The notes under the pieces were generated by a model. It did no database searches. It saw nothing but the letters and a program-made list of their open reading frames with translations, and had not been told where the DNA came from. A stretch of 64,000 nt of DNA from Dama dama (lineage: Eukaryota > Chordata > Mammalia > Artiodactyla > Cervidae), in the NCBI RefSeq assembly GCF_033118175.1, contig NC_083701.1:68471001-68535000 (forward strand), written 5' to 3'. Both the position numbers and the translations under genes were made by a program. Below are positions 10,347 through 22,172 of the stretch, piece by piece (positions within the stretch are counted from its first letter, which is position 1; every line of letters begins with the position of its first letter).

Positions 10347-12309
10347 TTAATATTGAGTATTCCAGTATACAAACATCTAAAATGAATAAACAAATGATTT
10401 ATCAGTTGAGCATTCATCTGTTCAGTCTTGGACTGCTTTTGGTAATCAGGGTTTTTGACACAAAATGACACAACTGGCACACGTGACACAAGTCAAAATC
10501 ACTCAAGGAAAACCAGAGTTCACCAGTTCAAATAACCGAGATCCCCAAAAGTGATGCTGTTGGCTTCAGGTCCCAGATGACACCATTAGAAATGTCTCTC
10601 TTTCCATATCTATTTCTTTCTTTTTTTTTTTCTGGGGTGTTTATCCAGGAAGCTCTCTCCGTTGGAAAACATGGTCCTCATAGTTCTAGGCTCACATAGC
10701 TTAATACAGTTCACAGTTTCAGAAGTACACTGAATATTTCCACTGATCCACCAAAAATGATTATGCTTGGCTCTTTGGGTTCCACACTCACCCTTGGACC
10801 AAATATGACCAAGTCTAAGTTCTTCCTCCTCACGACACGGCAGTAAGTCAAGAGATGAGGTGTAAGGGCAAGCAGAGGGAGAAGATTGTGGACTAGTGTC
10901 CCGAAGAAGAATTCAGGCTTCTTTTATACTAAAAGGGGAGAGCAGGCGGCTGGTTGTTGCCCCCTTCTTGGTGCCAGCCTGACCCTGGAGGGGATGTGAT
11001 AATCCTCTTTGTTCTTGTGGTTGTCTCCATAGGTCTGATCATGATAGTCCTGTAAACCTCCAACAAGGCAAATGTCACTCTCTGTCCTGCAACTTTTTAT
11101 CTCTGTATGTAGGAAAAGTGTTATACTTTTAAAGGTCAAACCTGGGGAGTAGAGCCTTCAGAAAGGGCTGTTATGTATATTTCAGGCTCTAGGCAACATT
11201 TCTTTTACAAAGGTGCAGAGCCTGCGTGACTAACCTCGGGGAATGGAGCGCAAAGGTTAGAACTAAAGGAAGAGATCCAACAGGCCAGGTTTTTCTTCTC
11301 TGTTACACGGCCACTGTGCTTGGGGTGATGGGGCATTCTGACTGGTCCTACGCCTAGGTCATATACAAACACCTGTGGAAGGTAGGACTTCTTGAAAAAG
11401 GAAGTGATAGAGGAAGTCAAAAATATAACAGGTATCTATGCACTGTTGATTTTGCAATATGATCAATCAATATGTATTTTGAGAAGTCTCCATGGGTCCA
11501 GATGAATTTAACTACTTCATGCATCTTTTCTAGGCCTGCTGAGATGTCCCAAGACTAACATAATAGAAATGCCTGAAGGATGCTCAGTGTTCAAGTATTT
11601 AGGTGCTGGACTTAAGTGTATAATTCTATGCCTGTACCTTGCTTCTTACTACTTCCTTTTATGTATTGCTTTTGGAAAAAACCTTTTTATTTTTTTTCCT
11701 TCACGCCACTACATTTTTATTGTTATACAGTAATAGTTGAAACAGTCATGTTATTTTTAGAATCCACCATTTTCTTCATCTTTCAGTCTCTTCAGAATAG
11801 TCACTAAGTGAAAGTGACTTGTAGCTCCATCTTCATATTCATTAGGGATGTTTCATTTAAGAGTTGACTTATCTGTGGCTTTGTATTGGTCTTAAATGTG
11901 TTCCTCAGTTTCAGGTATCTCTTCAAAGGAGATGCCCTCTGAGTTTGTGTTATAAGGAAGTTGGGTAAGGTTGAAAATCATCGATATATCCTTGCTGAAT
12001 CCAGTTGAATTATATGAAGGTGAGTTTCTCAGAGAGTGGCTTTTTAAATCTTTCTGTGGCCATGCCATAGGTGGTATATCAGAACTTCTCCTGCCGGGAA
12101 ATGGGATGTGGAAACCATTCCTTGAGCTTCTCTGTCATTTGCATTCTAGTGAAGTTCAGTTAAAAATCATAAGAATAGAAGCCTTAAAATGAAACCACTA
12201 TTTTACATGGTAATTCTTGAGCCTGAAGAATGTTAGGGACGTGAGGCCGGCACCCAACTGGCCAAAAGAAGAATGCGTCTGTATCAAAGCCACCTCTTTG
12301 ACCTTCCTC
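10347..12309. other. Mostly unique; one probable degraded CHR-type SINE piece
   Basis: About 12053-12110 weakly resembles an antisense old artiodactyl SINE ('ctgtggccatgcca'). A T-run lies at 10620-10632. Everything else is unassigned; no exon is supported. Confidence 0.4.
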
Positions 12310-12375
12310 AGGGCCCGAATGACCCCCGGTTACAGTTTGCTTAGGGCCCGAATGACCCCCGGTTACAGTTTGCTC
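12310..12375. repeat. 33-bp direct tandem duplication
   Basis: Copies at 12310-12342 and 12343-12375 are identical except for the last base. The unit is a multiple of three, so it repeats 11 codons ('RARMTPGYSLL') in a short open frame at 12217-12405. The near identity suggests a recent slippage or duplication event in otherwise unassigned sequence. Confidence 0.95.
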
Positions 12376-12520
12376 AAAGACTTGAACTTGGCAGTTTGGA
12401 AATGACAGAGGATCCTAATACTCTGAAATAAGTAGTAGCCCTGGAGTAGCCCCAGTGTGGTCACGCCTCTTCTGACTTACATGGGAAATTACCAAGCCCT
12501 CAAATAGGCTCTCTAACATT

Positions 12521-13280
12521 TCTTTTTTTTTTTTTTTCCATTTTCTTTTTTTAATTTTATTTTATTTATTTATTTTTTTTAAACTTTTTTTTTTTTTTTT
12601 ATTAGTTGGAGGCCAATCACTTCACAACATTTCAGTGGGTTTTGTCATACATTGATATGAATCAGCCATGGATTTACACGTATTCCCCATCCCGATCCCC
12701 GCTCCCACCTCCCTCTCCACCCGATTCCCCCGGGTCCTCCCAGTGCACCAGGCTGGAGCACTTGTCTCATGCATCCCACCTGGGCTGGTGATCTGTTTCA
12801 CCATAGATAGTATACATGCTGTTCTTTTGAAATATCCCACCCTCACATTCTCCCACAGAGTTCAAAAGTCTGTTCTGTATTTCTGTGTCTCTTTTTCTGT
12901 TTTGCATATAGGGTTATCATTACCATCTTTCTAAGTTCCATATATATGTGTTAGTATGCTGTAATGTTCTTTATCTTTCTGGCTTACTTCACTCTGTATA
13001 AGGGGCTCCAGTTTCATCCATCTCATTAGGACTGGTTCAAATGAATTCTTTTCAATGGCTGAGTAATATTCCATGGTGTATATGTACCACAGCTTCCTTA
13101 TCCATTCATCTGCTGATGGGCATCTAGGTTGCTTCCATGTCCTGGCTATTATAAACAGTGCTGCGATGAACATTGGGGTGCACGTGTCTCTTTCAGATCT
13201 GGTTTCCTCAGTGTGTATGCCCAGGAGTGGGATTGCTGGGTCATATGGCAGTTCTATTTCCAGTTTTTTAAGAAATCTCC
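12521..13280 (-). mobile_element. Ruminant L1, 3' part (ORF2 end, 3' UTR, A-tail)
   Basis: A long T-rich tract (12521-12601) is the antisense A-tail. It is followed by the ruminant L1 3' UTR (to about 12930) and the end of ORF2 (12931-13280), with 'YDPAIPLLGIHTEE', 'WIRKLWYIYTMEYYSAIEKN' and a normal stop. At 13280 the element is cut by a retrocopy and resumes at 15388 in the same frame and orientation. With the segments at 15388-17622 and 17629-18762 it forms one insertion of about 4.1 kb. Confidence 0.95.
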
Positions 13281-13412
13281 CCTGGAGAAGGAAATGGCAA
13301 CCCACTCCAGTAATCTTGCCTGGAGAATTCCATGAACAGAGGAGCCTGGCAGGCTACAGTCCATGGGGTTGCAAAGAGTCAGGCATGACTGAGCAACTAT
13401 CACTCACACTCA
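13281..13412 (+). mobile_element. 5'-truncated BovA SINE forming the start of the retrocopy
   Basis: The retrocopy begins inside a BovA body ('cctggagaaggaaatggc') and runs through its tail to about 13412. The SINE has no duplication of its own; its left edge is the retrocopy edge. The parent transcript therefore probably carried this SINE in its 3' UTR, and reverse transcription stopped within it. Confidence 0.85.
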
Positions 13413-15346
13413 TTCTTAATAGTGCCCTTCCTGAATACCGTGGGGAATACAGTAGTTTCTAGAGAAGCACTTTGAGCACTCAAAGCTTTGTTTTCTAACT
13501 GTATTCCTCAGCCACTTGCCTTCCAGTTACTCCTGTGGTTCTAGTGTATATCTTCTGAGAATTAATAGCAATGTTTCGAAGCAAGGTTTCACACTTAACT
13601 GTGATTAATACAGTTTATGCCTGCATATGCTCTAGATTTGGAGGATGGTGATGCATTTGATAGGAGATAGTATTTAGATTAGCTATTGTTATATACATTT
13701 TGATACATTTTTAGCTTCTCAATAAAAGGTGATTTCATGCTTCAGTGAATTCTTCACAGATTTTAAAAATAATGTATATGTGTAAATACAAGTATTTTAC
13801 TAGAAAGTAAGTATCTTTAAGGAATTCCAGGTGTATAACATGGCCCCATAACTTTCTTCGTGCGTAAGGAGGCTAGATAAATGGTGCTTGATGATAATGT
13901 ACTCCACCTCCTATGGGAAAATTAACCTTATTTACCAAGAAGGAACTAGGGGAATAGGGGGCAGAGATTTGCATTGCTGAAGAGTCAAAAAACCACTGAA
14001 AATATTTTTCCACATGCAAGAAGGAAACGTATATTGAGAGCAAAGAGAAGAATGAGTGAAGGTGCATGATAAAGTTTTTTTTTTTTTTGATAAAGCTTTT
14101 TTTTGAATGGTGAAAACTTAATGGTTCATTACTGTTTCTAGAGTTTAACTTCTAATGGGCAAGCTGGGGATTTTAGGTACAACGATCCAGTTTAGTTTCT
14201 CAAAGCCTAGCTGCTATAGCCACAGTATAGAATCTCTTCCTATTAGACTGCTATTCCATTGAAAGGTTGCAGCTACCTAGAATTCTTTTTAAGAGCAAAC
14301 TATGGTTATTTTTAAGTTGTTGCTTTGAGGGAACTGAAGAACCTAATATAGCCCCTGGCCAGTATTGCTGCAAGGTCTCGTGTTATTTCTCTGGGAAACT
14401 TCGCACAAGATACAGAAACTTAAAAGTAGCTTTGTCTTCCTGCCTTGATTCCTAGATATTACTTACTGGAAATTTCAGGAAATAAATGATGATTTGAGGA
14501 ATTCAAACACATGGCCTATCTTACTTTCATTTAATTATTTTGAACAACTGAAATCTTACTAGACACTGGTTTCTCTCACTGGGTCTTTGTAGCCAACTGC
14601 TTCTTATTCAGTCACCTTTTCAGTAAGGGGCTTTCAGATAACCAACTCCTTGGTTCTTGAGACAGCATTCTTTTTCTATTAAGATTTCAGTTCTGTCTTT
14701 GAATCCTGACTGGATGTCTGTGTTCTTACATTCTCTTGGTTTCTTCTTTGATCCACTTGTCAGTTTTATCGCTTGACCTCCTCATGGTTTCCCATTCAAA
14801 CCAGAGGGAGTTAGGTAGTTGATGACCGACAACTCCTGCCTTGTGGATCACGTTTTATTAAATTCTGCTTTTGCTGAGATACTGAGCATACTTAAATAAC
14901 AACCCAAACATTTAAGTTTGGATAGGAATGGGTTGGTTTATCAAGTAGGACAGTGTACTTGTCCTTTAGGAGAAAATACTCAAGAGAGTAAGGGAGAAGA
15001 TGAATGGGAATTTAACTTTACACGGCTTAGGACAACATGACTGACTTAATAAATGAAGCTAAAGTTTCTCCTGGGTCCGAGAATTCAAACCACATTTATA
15101 AATGTATAATTCAACTACTGTATGGTTTAAATGGGCTTATTGGGCTAGCCTGGGAAATAATACCGTTTTTACCATTTTCTACAGAGAAAGTATTTTGCAA
15201 TTTATGTATCAGACAACTCAATGAACTTGTAAAAAACAAGCAGTTTTTATGTTGGAACTATCTGTGCAGCAGTTTCTTTACAGTTGTACATAAAGTGTTT
15301 TTACTGTAAAATTGAGTTAATGTATACAAATAGATCTTTATGCCAT

Positions 15347-15352
15347 AATAAA
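15347..15352 (+). terminator. Polyadenylation signal AATAAA of the retrocopied mRNA
   Basis: A canonical hexamer lies about 15 bases upstream of the start of the A-run, matching normal spacing to a cleavage site. It identifies the insert as a copy of a polyadenylated pol II transcript. Confidence 0.85.
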
Positions 15353-15387
15353 GTTACTAGTACTTACAAAAAAAAAAAAAAAAAAAA

Positions 15388-17622
15388 AAGAAATCTCCAC
15401 ACTGTTTTCCATAGCGGCTGTACTAGTTTGCATTCCCACCAACAGTGTAAGAGGGTTCCCTTTTCTCCACACCCTCTCCAGCATTTATTGCTTGTAGACT
15501 TTTGGATAGCAGCCATCCTGACTGGCGTGTAATGGTACCTCATTGTGGTTTTGATTTGCATTTCTCTGATAATGAGTGATGTTGAGCATCTTTTCATGTG
15601 TTTGTTAGCCATCTGTATGTCTTCTTTGGAGAAATGTCTGTTTAGATCTTTGGCCCATTTTTTGATTGGGTCATTTATTTTTCTGGAATTGAGCTGCAGG
15701 AGTTGCTTGTATATTTTTGAGATTAATCCTTTGTCTGTTTCTTCATTTGCTATTATTTTCTCCCAATCTGAGGGCTGTCTTTTCACCTTACTTATAGTTT
15801 CCTTTGTAGTGCAAAAGCTTTTAAGTTTCATTAGGTCCCATTTGTTTAGTTTTGCTTTTATTTCCAATATTCTGGGAGGTGGGTCATAGAGGATCTTGCT
15901 GTGATTTATGTCGGAGAGTGTTTTGCCTATGTTCTCCTCTAGGAGTTTTATAGTTTCTGGTCTTACATTTAGATCTTTAATCCATTTTGAGTTTATTTTT
16001 GTGTATGGTGTTAGAAAGTGTTCTAGTTTCATTCTTTTACAAGTGGTTGACCAGTTTTCCCAGCACCACTTGTTAAAGAGGTTGTCTTTTTTCCATTGTA
16101 TATCCTTGCCTCCTTTGTCGAAGATAAGGTGTCCATAGGTTCGTGGATTTATCTCTGGGCTTTCTATTCTGTTCCATTGATCTATATTTCTGTCTTTGTG
16201 CCAGTACCATACTGTCTTGATGACTGTGGCTTTGTAGTAGAGTCTGAAGTCAGGCAGGTTGATTCCTCCAGTTCCATTCTTCTTTCTCAAGATTACTTTG
16301 GCTATTTGAGGTTTTTTGTATTTCCATACAAATTGTGAAATTCTTTGGTCTAGTTCTGTGAAAAATACCTTTGGTAGCTTGATAGGGAGTGCATTGAATC
16401 TATAGACTGCTTTGGGTAGAATAGCCATTTTGACAATATTGATTCTTCCAATCCACGAACACGGTATGTTTCTCCATCTGTTTGTGTCCTCTTTGATTTC
16501 TTTCATCAGTGTTTTATAGTTTTCTATGTATAGGTCTTTTGTTTCTTTAGGTAGATATACTCCTAAGTATTTTATTCTTTTTGTTGCAATGGTGAATGGT
16601 ATTGTTTCCTTAATTTCTCTTTCTGTTTTTTCATTGTTAGTATATAGGAATGCAAGGGATTTCTGTGTGTTAATTTTATATCCTGCAACTTTACTATATT
16701 CATTGATTAGCTCTAGTAATTTTCTGGTAGAGTCTTTAGGGTTTTCTATGTAGAGGATCATGTCATCTGCAAACAGTGAGAGTTTCACTTCTTCTTTTCC
16801 TATCTGGATTCCTTTTACTTCTTTTTCTGCTCTGATTGCTGTGGCCAGAACTTCCAACACTGTGTTGAATAGTAGTGGTGAGAGTGGGCACCCTTGTCTT
16901 GTTCCTGATTTCAGGGGAAATGCTTTCAATTTTTCACCATTGAGGGTGATGCTTGCTGTGGGTTTGTCATATATAGCTTTTATTATGTTGAGGTATGTTC
17001 CTTCTATTCCTGCTTTTTGGAGAGTTTTAATCATAAATGAGTGTTGAATTTTGTCAAAGGCTTTCTCTGCATCTATTGAGATAATCATATGGTTTTTATC
17101 TTTCAATTTGTTAATGTGTTGTATTACATTGATTGATTTGCGGATATTAAAGAATCCTTGCATTCCTGGGATAAAGCCCACTTGGTCATGGTGTATGATT
17201 TTTTTAATATGTTGTTGGATTCTGTTTGCTTGAATTTTGTTAAGGATTTTTGCATCTATGTTGATCAGTGATATTGGCCTGTAGTTTTCTTTTTTTTGTG
17301 GCATCTTTGTCTGGTTTTGGAATTAGGGTGATGGTGGCCTCATAGAATGAGTTTGGAAGCTTACCTTCATCTGCAATTTTCTGGAAGAGTTTGAGTAAGA
17401 TAGGTGTTAGCTCTTCTCTAAATTTTTGGTAGAATTCAGCTGTGAAGCCATCTGGTCCTGGGCTTTTGTTTGCTGGAAGATTTTTGATTACAGTTTCGAT
17501 TTCCTTGTTTGTGATGGGTCTGTTAAGATCTTCTATTTCTTCCTGGTTCAGTTTTGGAAAGTTATACTTTTCTAAGAATTTGTCCATTTCATCCAAGTTG
17601 TCCATTTTATTGGCATAGAGCT
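15388..17622 (-). mobile_element. Ruminant L1, ORF2 reverse transcriptase and C-terminal region
   Basis: This is collinear on the minus strand with 12521-13280 after removal of the retrocopy. It starts, in L1 sense, at 'LYANKMDNLDEMDKFLEKYN' near 17622. At that point the orientation switches to the inverted 5' part. Low divergence and long open frames show a relatively young copy. Confidence 0.95.
15389..17605 (-). pseudogene. L1 ORF2p reverse transcriptase remnant
   Basis: The main frame (minus, from 17304) keeps reverse transcriptase motifs in order: 'IISIDAEKAFDKIQ' (about residues 74-87), 'SGTRQGCPLSPLLFN' (133-147) and the catalytic 'LFADDM' (177-182). The cysteine-rich C-terminal part ('CWRGCGEKGTLLHCWWEC') follows. 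An upstream frame (minus, 17605 down) supplies 'TNKEIETVIKNLPANKSPGPDGF'. The two are separated by a frameshift in an A-run near 17285-17295. The frame finally runs into the retrocopy's A-tail and reads phenylalanines. Without its endonuclease in cis, and with a frameshift, it cannot move. Confidence 0.93.
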
Positions 17623-17628
17623 GCTGAG

Positions 17629-18762
17629 ACCCCTATATATGCTGTCTACAAGAGACCCACCTCAAAACAAGAGACACATACAGACTAAAAGTGAAGGGCT
17701 GGAAAAAAATATTTCATGCAAACGGAGACCAAAAGAAAGCAGGAGTCGCAATACTCATATCAGATAAAATAGACTTTCAAATAAAGGCTGTGAAAAGAGA
17801 CAAAGAAGGACACTACATAATGATCAAAGGATCAATCCAAGAAGAAGATATAACAATTATAAATATATATGCACCCAACATAGGAGCACCGCAATATGTG
17901 CGGCAAACACTAACGAGTATGAAAGAGGAAATTAATAGTAACACAATAATAGTGGGAGACTTTAATACCCCACTCACAACTATGGATAGATCAACTAAAC
18001 AGAAAATTAACAAGGAAACACAAACCTTAAATGACACAATGGACCAGCTAGACCTAATTGATATCTATAGGACATTTCACCCCAAAACAATCAATTTCAC
18101 CTTTTTCTCAAGTGCACACAGAACATTCTCCAGAATAGATCACATGCTGGGCCATAAATCTCCTCTTGGAAAATTCAAAAAAATTGAAATCATTCCAGTC
18201 ATCTTTTCTGACCACAGTGCAGTAAGATTAGATCTCAATTACAGGAAAAAAATTGTTAAAACTTCAAACATATGGAGGCTAAATAACATGCTTCTGAATA
18301 ACCAACAAATCATAGAAGAAATCAAAAAAGAAATCAAAATATGTATAGAAATGAATGAAAATGAAAACGCAACAACCCAAAACCTATGGGACACTGTAAA
18401 AGCAGTGCTAAGGGGAAGGTTCATAGCATTACAGGCTTACATCAAGAAACAAGAAAAAAACCAAATAAATAACCTAACTCTACACCTAAAGCAATTAGAG
18501 AAGGAAGAAATGAAGAACCCCAGGGTTAGCAGAAGGAAAGAAATCTTAAAAATCAGGGCAGAAATAAATGCAAAAGAAACTAAAGAGACCATAGCAAAAA
18601 TCAACAAAGCTAAAAGCTGGTTTTTTGAAAAAATAAACAAAATTGACAAACCATTAGCAAGACTCATTAAGAAACAAAGAGAGAAGAACCAAATTAAGAA
18701 AATTAGAAATGAAAATGGAGAGATCACCACAGACAACACTGAAATACAAAGGATCATAAGAA
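17629..18762 (+). mobile_element. Inverted 5' portion of the same L1 (twin-priming product)
   Basis: The plus-strand L1 ORF2 segment begins in the endonuclease and ends at 'EIQRIIR', just before the residues with which the minus-strand part begins ('LYANKMDN'). About 15-20 bases of L1 are lost at the switch, and about six extra bases lie at 17623-17628. This geometry is the standard signature of L1 5' inversion by twin priming. No convincing target-site duplication of the whole L1 was found. Confidence 0.92.
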
Positions 18763-18780
18763 AAAACCTTTTTATTTTGG
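17691..18780 (+). pseudogene. L1 ORF2p endonuclease remnant
   Basis: A 366-codon frame begins within the endonuclease and runs into the linker before the reverse transcriptase. Catalytic features include 'GDFN' at about residues 89-92, 'FSRIDHML' near 146-153 and 'SDHSAV' near 173-178. The N-terminal catalytic part is missing through 5' truncation. The last dozen residues ('KNLFILGQF') are read from flanking DNA. The first methionine is merely the first in frame. Confidence 0.93.
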
Positions 18781-19985
18781 GACAATTTTGATTTACAAAC
18801 AAGTTGCACAGGTAGTATAGGATCTACTCTATGACCGAGTTTTCTTTACTATTAATATCTTATGTTACTATGGTACATTTATCACACTTAAAGAACCAGG
18901 TCAGCAAGTTAGTATTAATTAATCAGAGTTTCTTGGACCTTAACGAATTTTTCCTTAATATACTTTTTCTGTTCTAGGACATCTTTCAAGGTACCACATT
19001 ATATTTAGTCATTGTGTCGTGTTGGCCCTCTCCTTTGATAGTTTTTCAGGCTTTCCTTATGTTTGATGACCTTGACAGTTTTGAGGAGAACTGGTCAGGT
19101 ATTTTGTAAAACGTGCCTCATTTTGGGGTTGTCTGATATTTGTCTCATGGTTGGACCATGGTAACACGTTTTTGGGAGGAAGACCTCAGAGTTAAGGTGC
19201 TATAAAGTCAAAGGTACATGCTTTCAACATGATTTATCACTGTGGATGTTAATCTTGATCACCTGGCTGAGGTCGTATTTCCCAGTTTCTCCACTGTAAA
19301 GTTCTTTTTCTCTCTCCTCTTATACTCTGCAATTTGGAAGCATGTTACTAAGCACAGGTCACACAAGCTGGGTGTTAAACTTGACTTTTTTGAGGGGAGG
19401 AGTACCTACATAAATTACTTTGAGCTCTCCTGTGTGGGAGGTTTGTCTCTGCTGCATTTATTTATTTTAAAGTTAACATGAACCTTTGGACATTTATTAT
19501 ATTCTTTGGGTAATGAGCCAATACTGTGCTATTTTGTTCTTTAAACTGTTCCGACTTCAGCAATTGGGTCCTTTCAGCTGTTTCTCTGTCCCTTTACTAT
19601 GCTCCATCCTTTTGTTTCTTAAGCACGTCCCTACTTTCTGGTTTTACAAGAGACGGCATTCCCAATTTGTATATTCTGCCCCGTTGAAGAATCACCCATT
19701 TCTCTAAGGAGCCCTGGTTTCTTTCATTGGAGAATGGTATTAGAAACCAGGATCTGGGAGCTGGTCGTGCTCACTGATGCTGGGTATCAGTACCTCTAGG
19801 CCCTCTCGATGGGCATATGCATGTATGTTCATTTCACTGCTTCCTTTTAGTTTGTTATTGACTTTTCTTCTTTCATCAGTGCATGCCTTCACCTTGTCCT
19901 CCAGTTTGATTTATAACCTGTTTTCTCCTGGCTTCCAAATTTGGCTCTATTTCTTGGTTATCCTTTTATTAAATTTTCTCCTATA
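18763..19985 (-). mobile_element. Ancient L1M-type 3' region (probable)
   Basis: The text matches, from memory, a common old mammalian L1 3' segment ('gatgaccttgacagttttgagga', 'atcacctggctgagg', 'ctccactgtaaagttc', 'aaggagccctggtttctttc', 'attggagaatggtat'). It is much more diverged than the adjacent ruminant L1. Orientation is my best reading only. Confidence 0.55.
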
Positions 19986-19989
19986 ATGT

Positions 19990-20206
19990 AGGACTTCCCT
20001 AGTGGCTCAAATGGTAAAGCGTCTGTCTACAATGTGGGAGACCTGGATTCGATCCCTGGGTTGGGAAGATTCCCTGGAGAAGGAAATGGCAACCCACTCC
20101 AGTACTCTTGCCTAGAAAATCCCATGGATGGAAGAGCCTGGTGCAGGCTACTGTCCATGGGGTCGCAAAGAGCCCGACATGACTGAGCGACTTCACTTCA
20201 CTTCAT
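19990..20206 (+). mobile_element. Bov-tA SINE
   Basis: Full head, body and 'gactgagcgacttcacttcac' tail. Low divergence suggests a younger copy. It ends the L1M-like block. Confidence 0.95.
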
Positions 20207-22161
20207 GATGTAAGAAATAATGTGTTCAGCTTTACCCATCTCTTGACATAGCTACTCTGTTCTTGCAGGCTACATGTTCTGCCCAGGACTTACTGGTGAT
20301 AACCCAAAGGTTATAGGACCGACAGACAAGGTTTTCTTTCAGGACTCTGCTTTGAAAAGCTTATAATGTAATTTTATGACTGAAAAAATATATGTTCTGC
20401 CTGAATATCCATTTTCAACATGAAACAAAGTGATAAAGTAAATGCTTTGTTTCAGAAAGTTGGATCAGGTTATAAAAATTTCTAGAATTCTGCCACTGCA
20501 AGGATAAAGCATTCTCTGAAAATTATGGTGCTATTGGAAAGGAGGATAAGCTTTCTGAAGACATGTATAATGAGATCACCTCAGGGTTAGAAGCAGATAT
20601 AAGAAATTTTCTGATGATGTTTTTTATTTCCTTTTTTTAGTTGAATGGATTTGACGTATAACGCTATGTAAATTTAGGGTTTACCTCTTTTTTTTTCCTT
20701 CCTTCCTTTTACTCCCCTTTTCTTTTTGTTGTCTGCCATGAGTAGGGTGAAAGGATTTATGAAAGACTTGAGGGGAATATAAAACACTGAACCGTAGTAA
20801 ACAATGTGTGAGGAAGAAAGTGAAGTTTGTTCCCTGAGAAACTGGATAGAAGGGAAACCCTTGAAGAAGGAAGGAGGGAAATGCACACCCACATTCTTAT
20901 AAGATGAAAGCAAGTGTTTTAAGACTGAACACAGGCTCAGGTCCCCAGAGTTAGGTGTCAGTAAAGTGTATGTCACAGAGGGCTCTGCTTGGAGAAAAGA
21001 CTCAGGTTATATTTGCTATGTATATCTGGAATCTAAAGCTTGAACTAGGCCAAGTCATGCTCAGTGATGTGAAGTTTAGTGAACAAATTATTCCCTTAAA
21101 TTTACCCACTTAATATAACAACAATGTATTTCTTAAAATAAGTACAGAATTAGTGAACATTAGTATTTATTTGTATTGATATTTTTCATTCCTACAACAT
21201 TTTTTTTTTCTTAGAAAAAATAAAACTAGAACATATTATCTACTCTCATTTATTCTTCTTGGTAAAGGCTGGTTTATTTCAGACATTCATTAACTCACTC
21301 AGTCGTCAGTCACTTATCGAACATGAATGAGCCAGACATTATTCAAGGTTTTGAGGATATGGTTTGAAGTCACTTATGGTCCTTATTAACCACTCTTTAA
21401 TTGAAATTTTGGGAATCTAAAGGAGACCACCATGGAAGGAATAAGGTGTTATCGGTGCTAGGATAGAGGTGACTGTGTGTGTAGTTTGGGGAAAGGAGAA
21501 AGATGGATCCTTTCTAATTTGGCAGCTCCCCCATTGTAGGCAGAGTGCTTGAGAAAGAAGCCAAAAGTTCCTCCAACACATCATATAAACCCAAAGCCAT
21601 AAAACCCAGGACAAGGATGCTGGAGTGCTCTCTCTCCCCTTTCCACTCACTCGCATCCTCCCCCTCCACGCTCATTCTGCTTCTTACCCTCAGATCAGGG
21701 GTCAGGGCCTTCAAGTTTCGAAATATTAACACCGTTGAGCACTTTATACATTCTCCTCAAGGGACTGTCCTTAGATTTCGTGATCGTGGAATAAAAAACC
21801 GATCAGGACTCTAAGATTTAAGACGAGCAGGGTATGAGGGGTGGGGGTGGGGAGGAGGCATGTAGGAAGGAGAACAATGTTAAAGGAATGAATCCCAAAT
21901 GATCCAAATTATCAGGCCTGGTGAGTAGGAATGAATGAAATTGACAGAAACAAGACTATGGCACTCATTCAACACAGGTGATAAAAGCCAGCTGGCAAAG
22001 GTTCATATCCCTGCACAAGCTGCTTAACTCCTCTGTTCCCCTCCTGTTCTCTGCCTGAGGGGAACTTTAGCCAAACAATAAGTTTAATCAGATAAATGAG
22101 AAAGCGCAGAAACAAGGGAAAACAGTCAAACAAGACCAAATAATTGTAGTTTAGTCTTTGA
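20207..22161. other. Mostly unassigned; small L1M- and L2-like pieces
   Basis: About 20625-20690 resembles an L1M 3' UTR scrap. About 21280-21362 resembles the antisense L2 3' end ('cattcattaactcactcag' ... 'ttcaaggttttgaggatatgg'). A G-rich run (GGGG-T-GGGGG-T-GGGG) lies at 21838-21852. Overlapping open frames on both strands at 21417-21814 have no recognisable domain. Confidence 0.35.
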
Positions 22162-22172
22162 TTAACCAAAGT

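Larger units (their letters stand above)
13281..15387 (+). pseudogene. Retrocopy of an unidentified mRNA 3' end, poly(A)-tailed, inside L1
   Basis: This 2.1-kb block interrupts antisense L1 ORF2 and shows every mark of L1-driven retroposition. The same 11 bases, 'aagaaatctcc', flank it at 13270-13280 and 15388-15398, and in the L1 they occur once. The upstream context TTTTT/AAGA suits the L1 nick site. The insert ends in a pure A-run from about 15368, and a canonical AATAAA (15347-15352) lies about 15 bases before it. The body after the first 132 bases is unique, AT-rich and without a significant frame, as expected of a 3' UTR. The parent gene was not recognised. Confidence 0.88.

Noticed and set aside
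12053..12110. Firm call of a CHR-type SINE
   Set aside because: Only about 50 bases resemble the family, with too many mismatches for a separate feature; it is mentioned in the interval note.
15364..15400. Phenylalanine-rich C-terminus on the L1 reverse transcriptase frame
   Set aside because: It is the antisense reading of the retrocopy's A-tail; the true ORF2 C-terminus is at 12931-13280.
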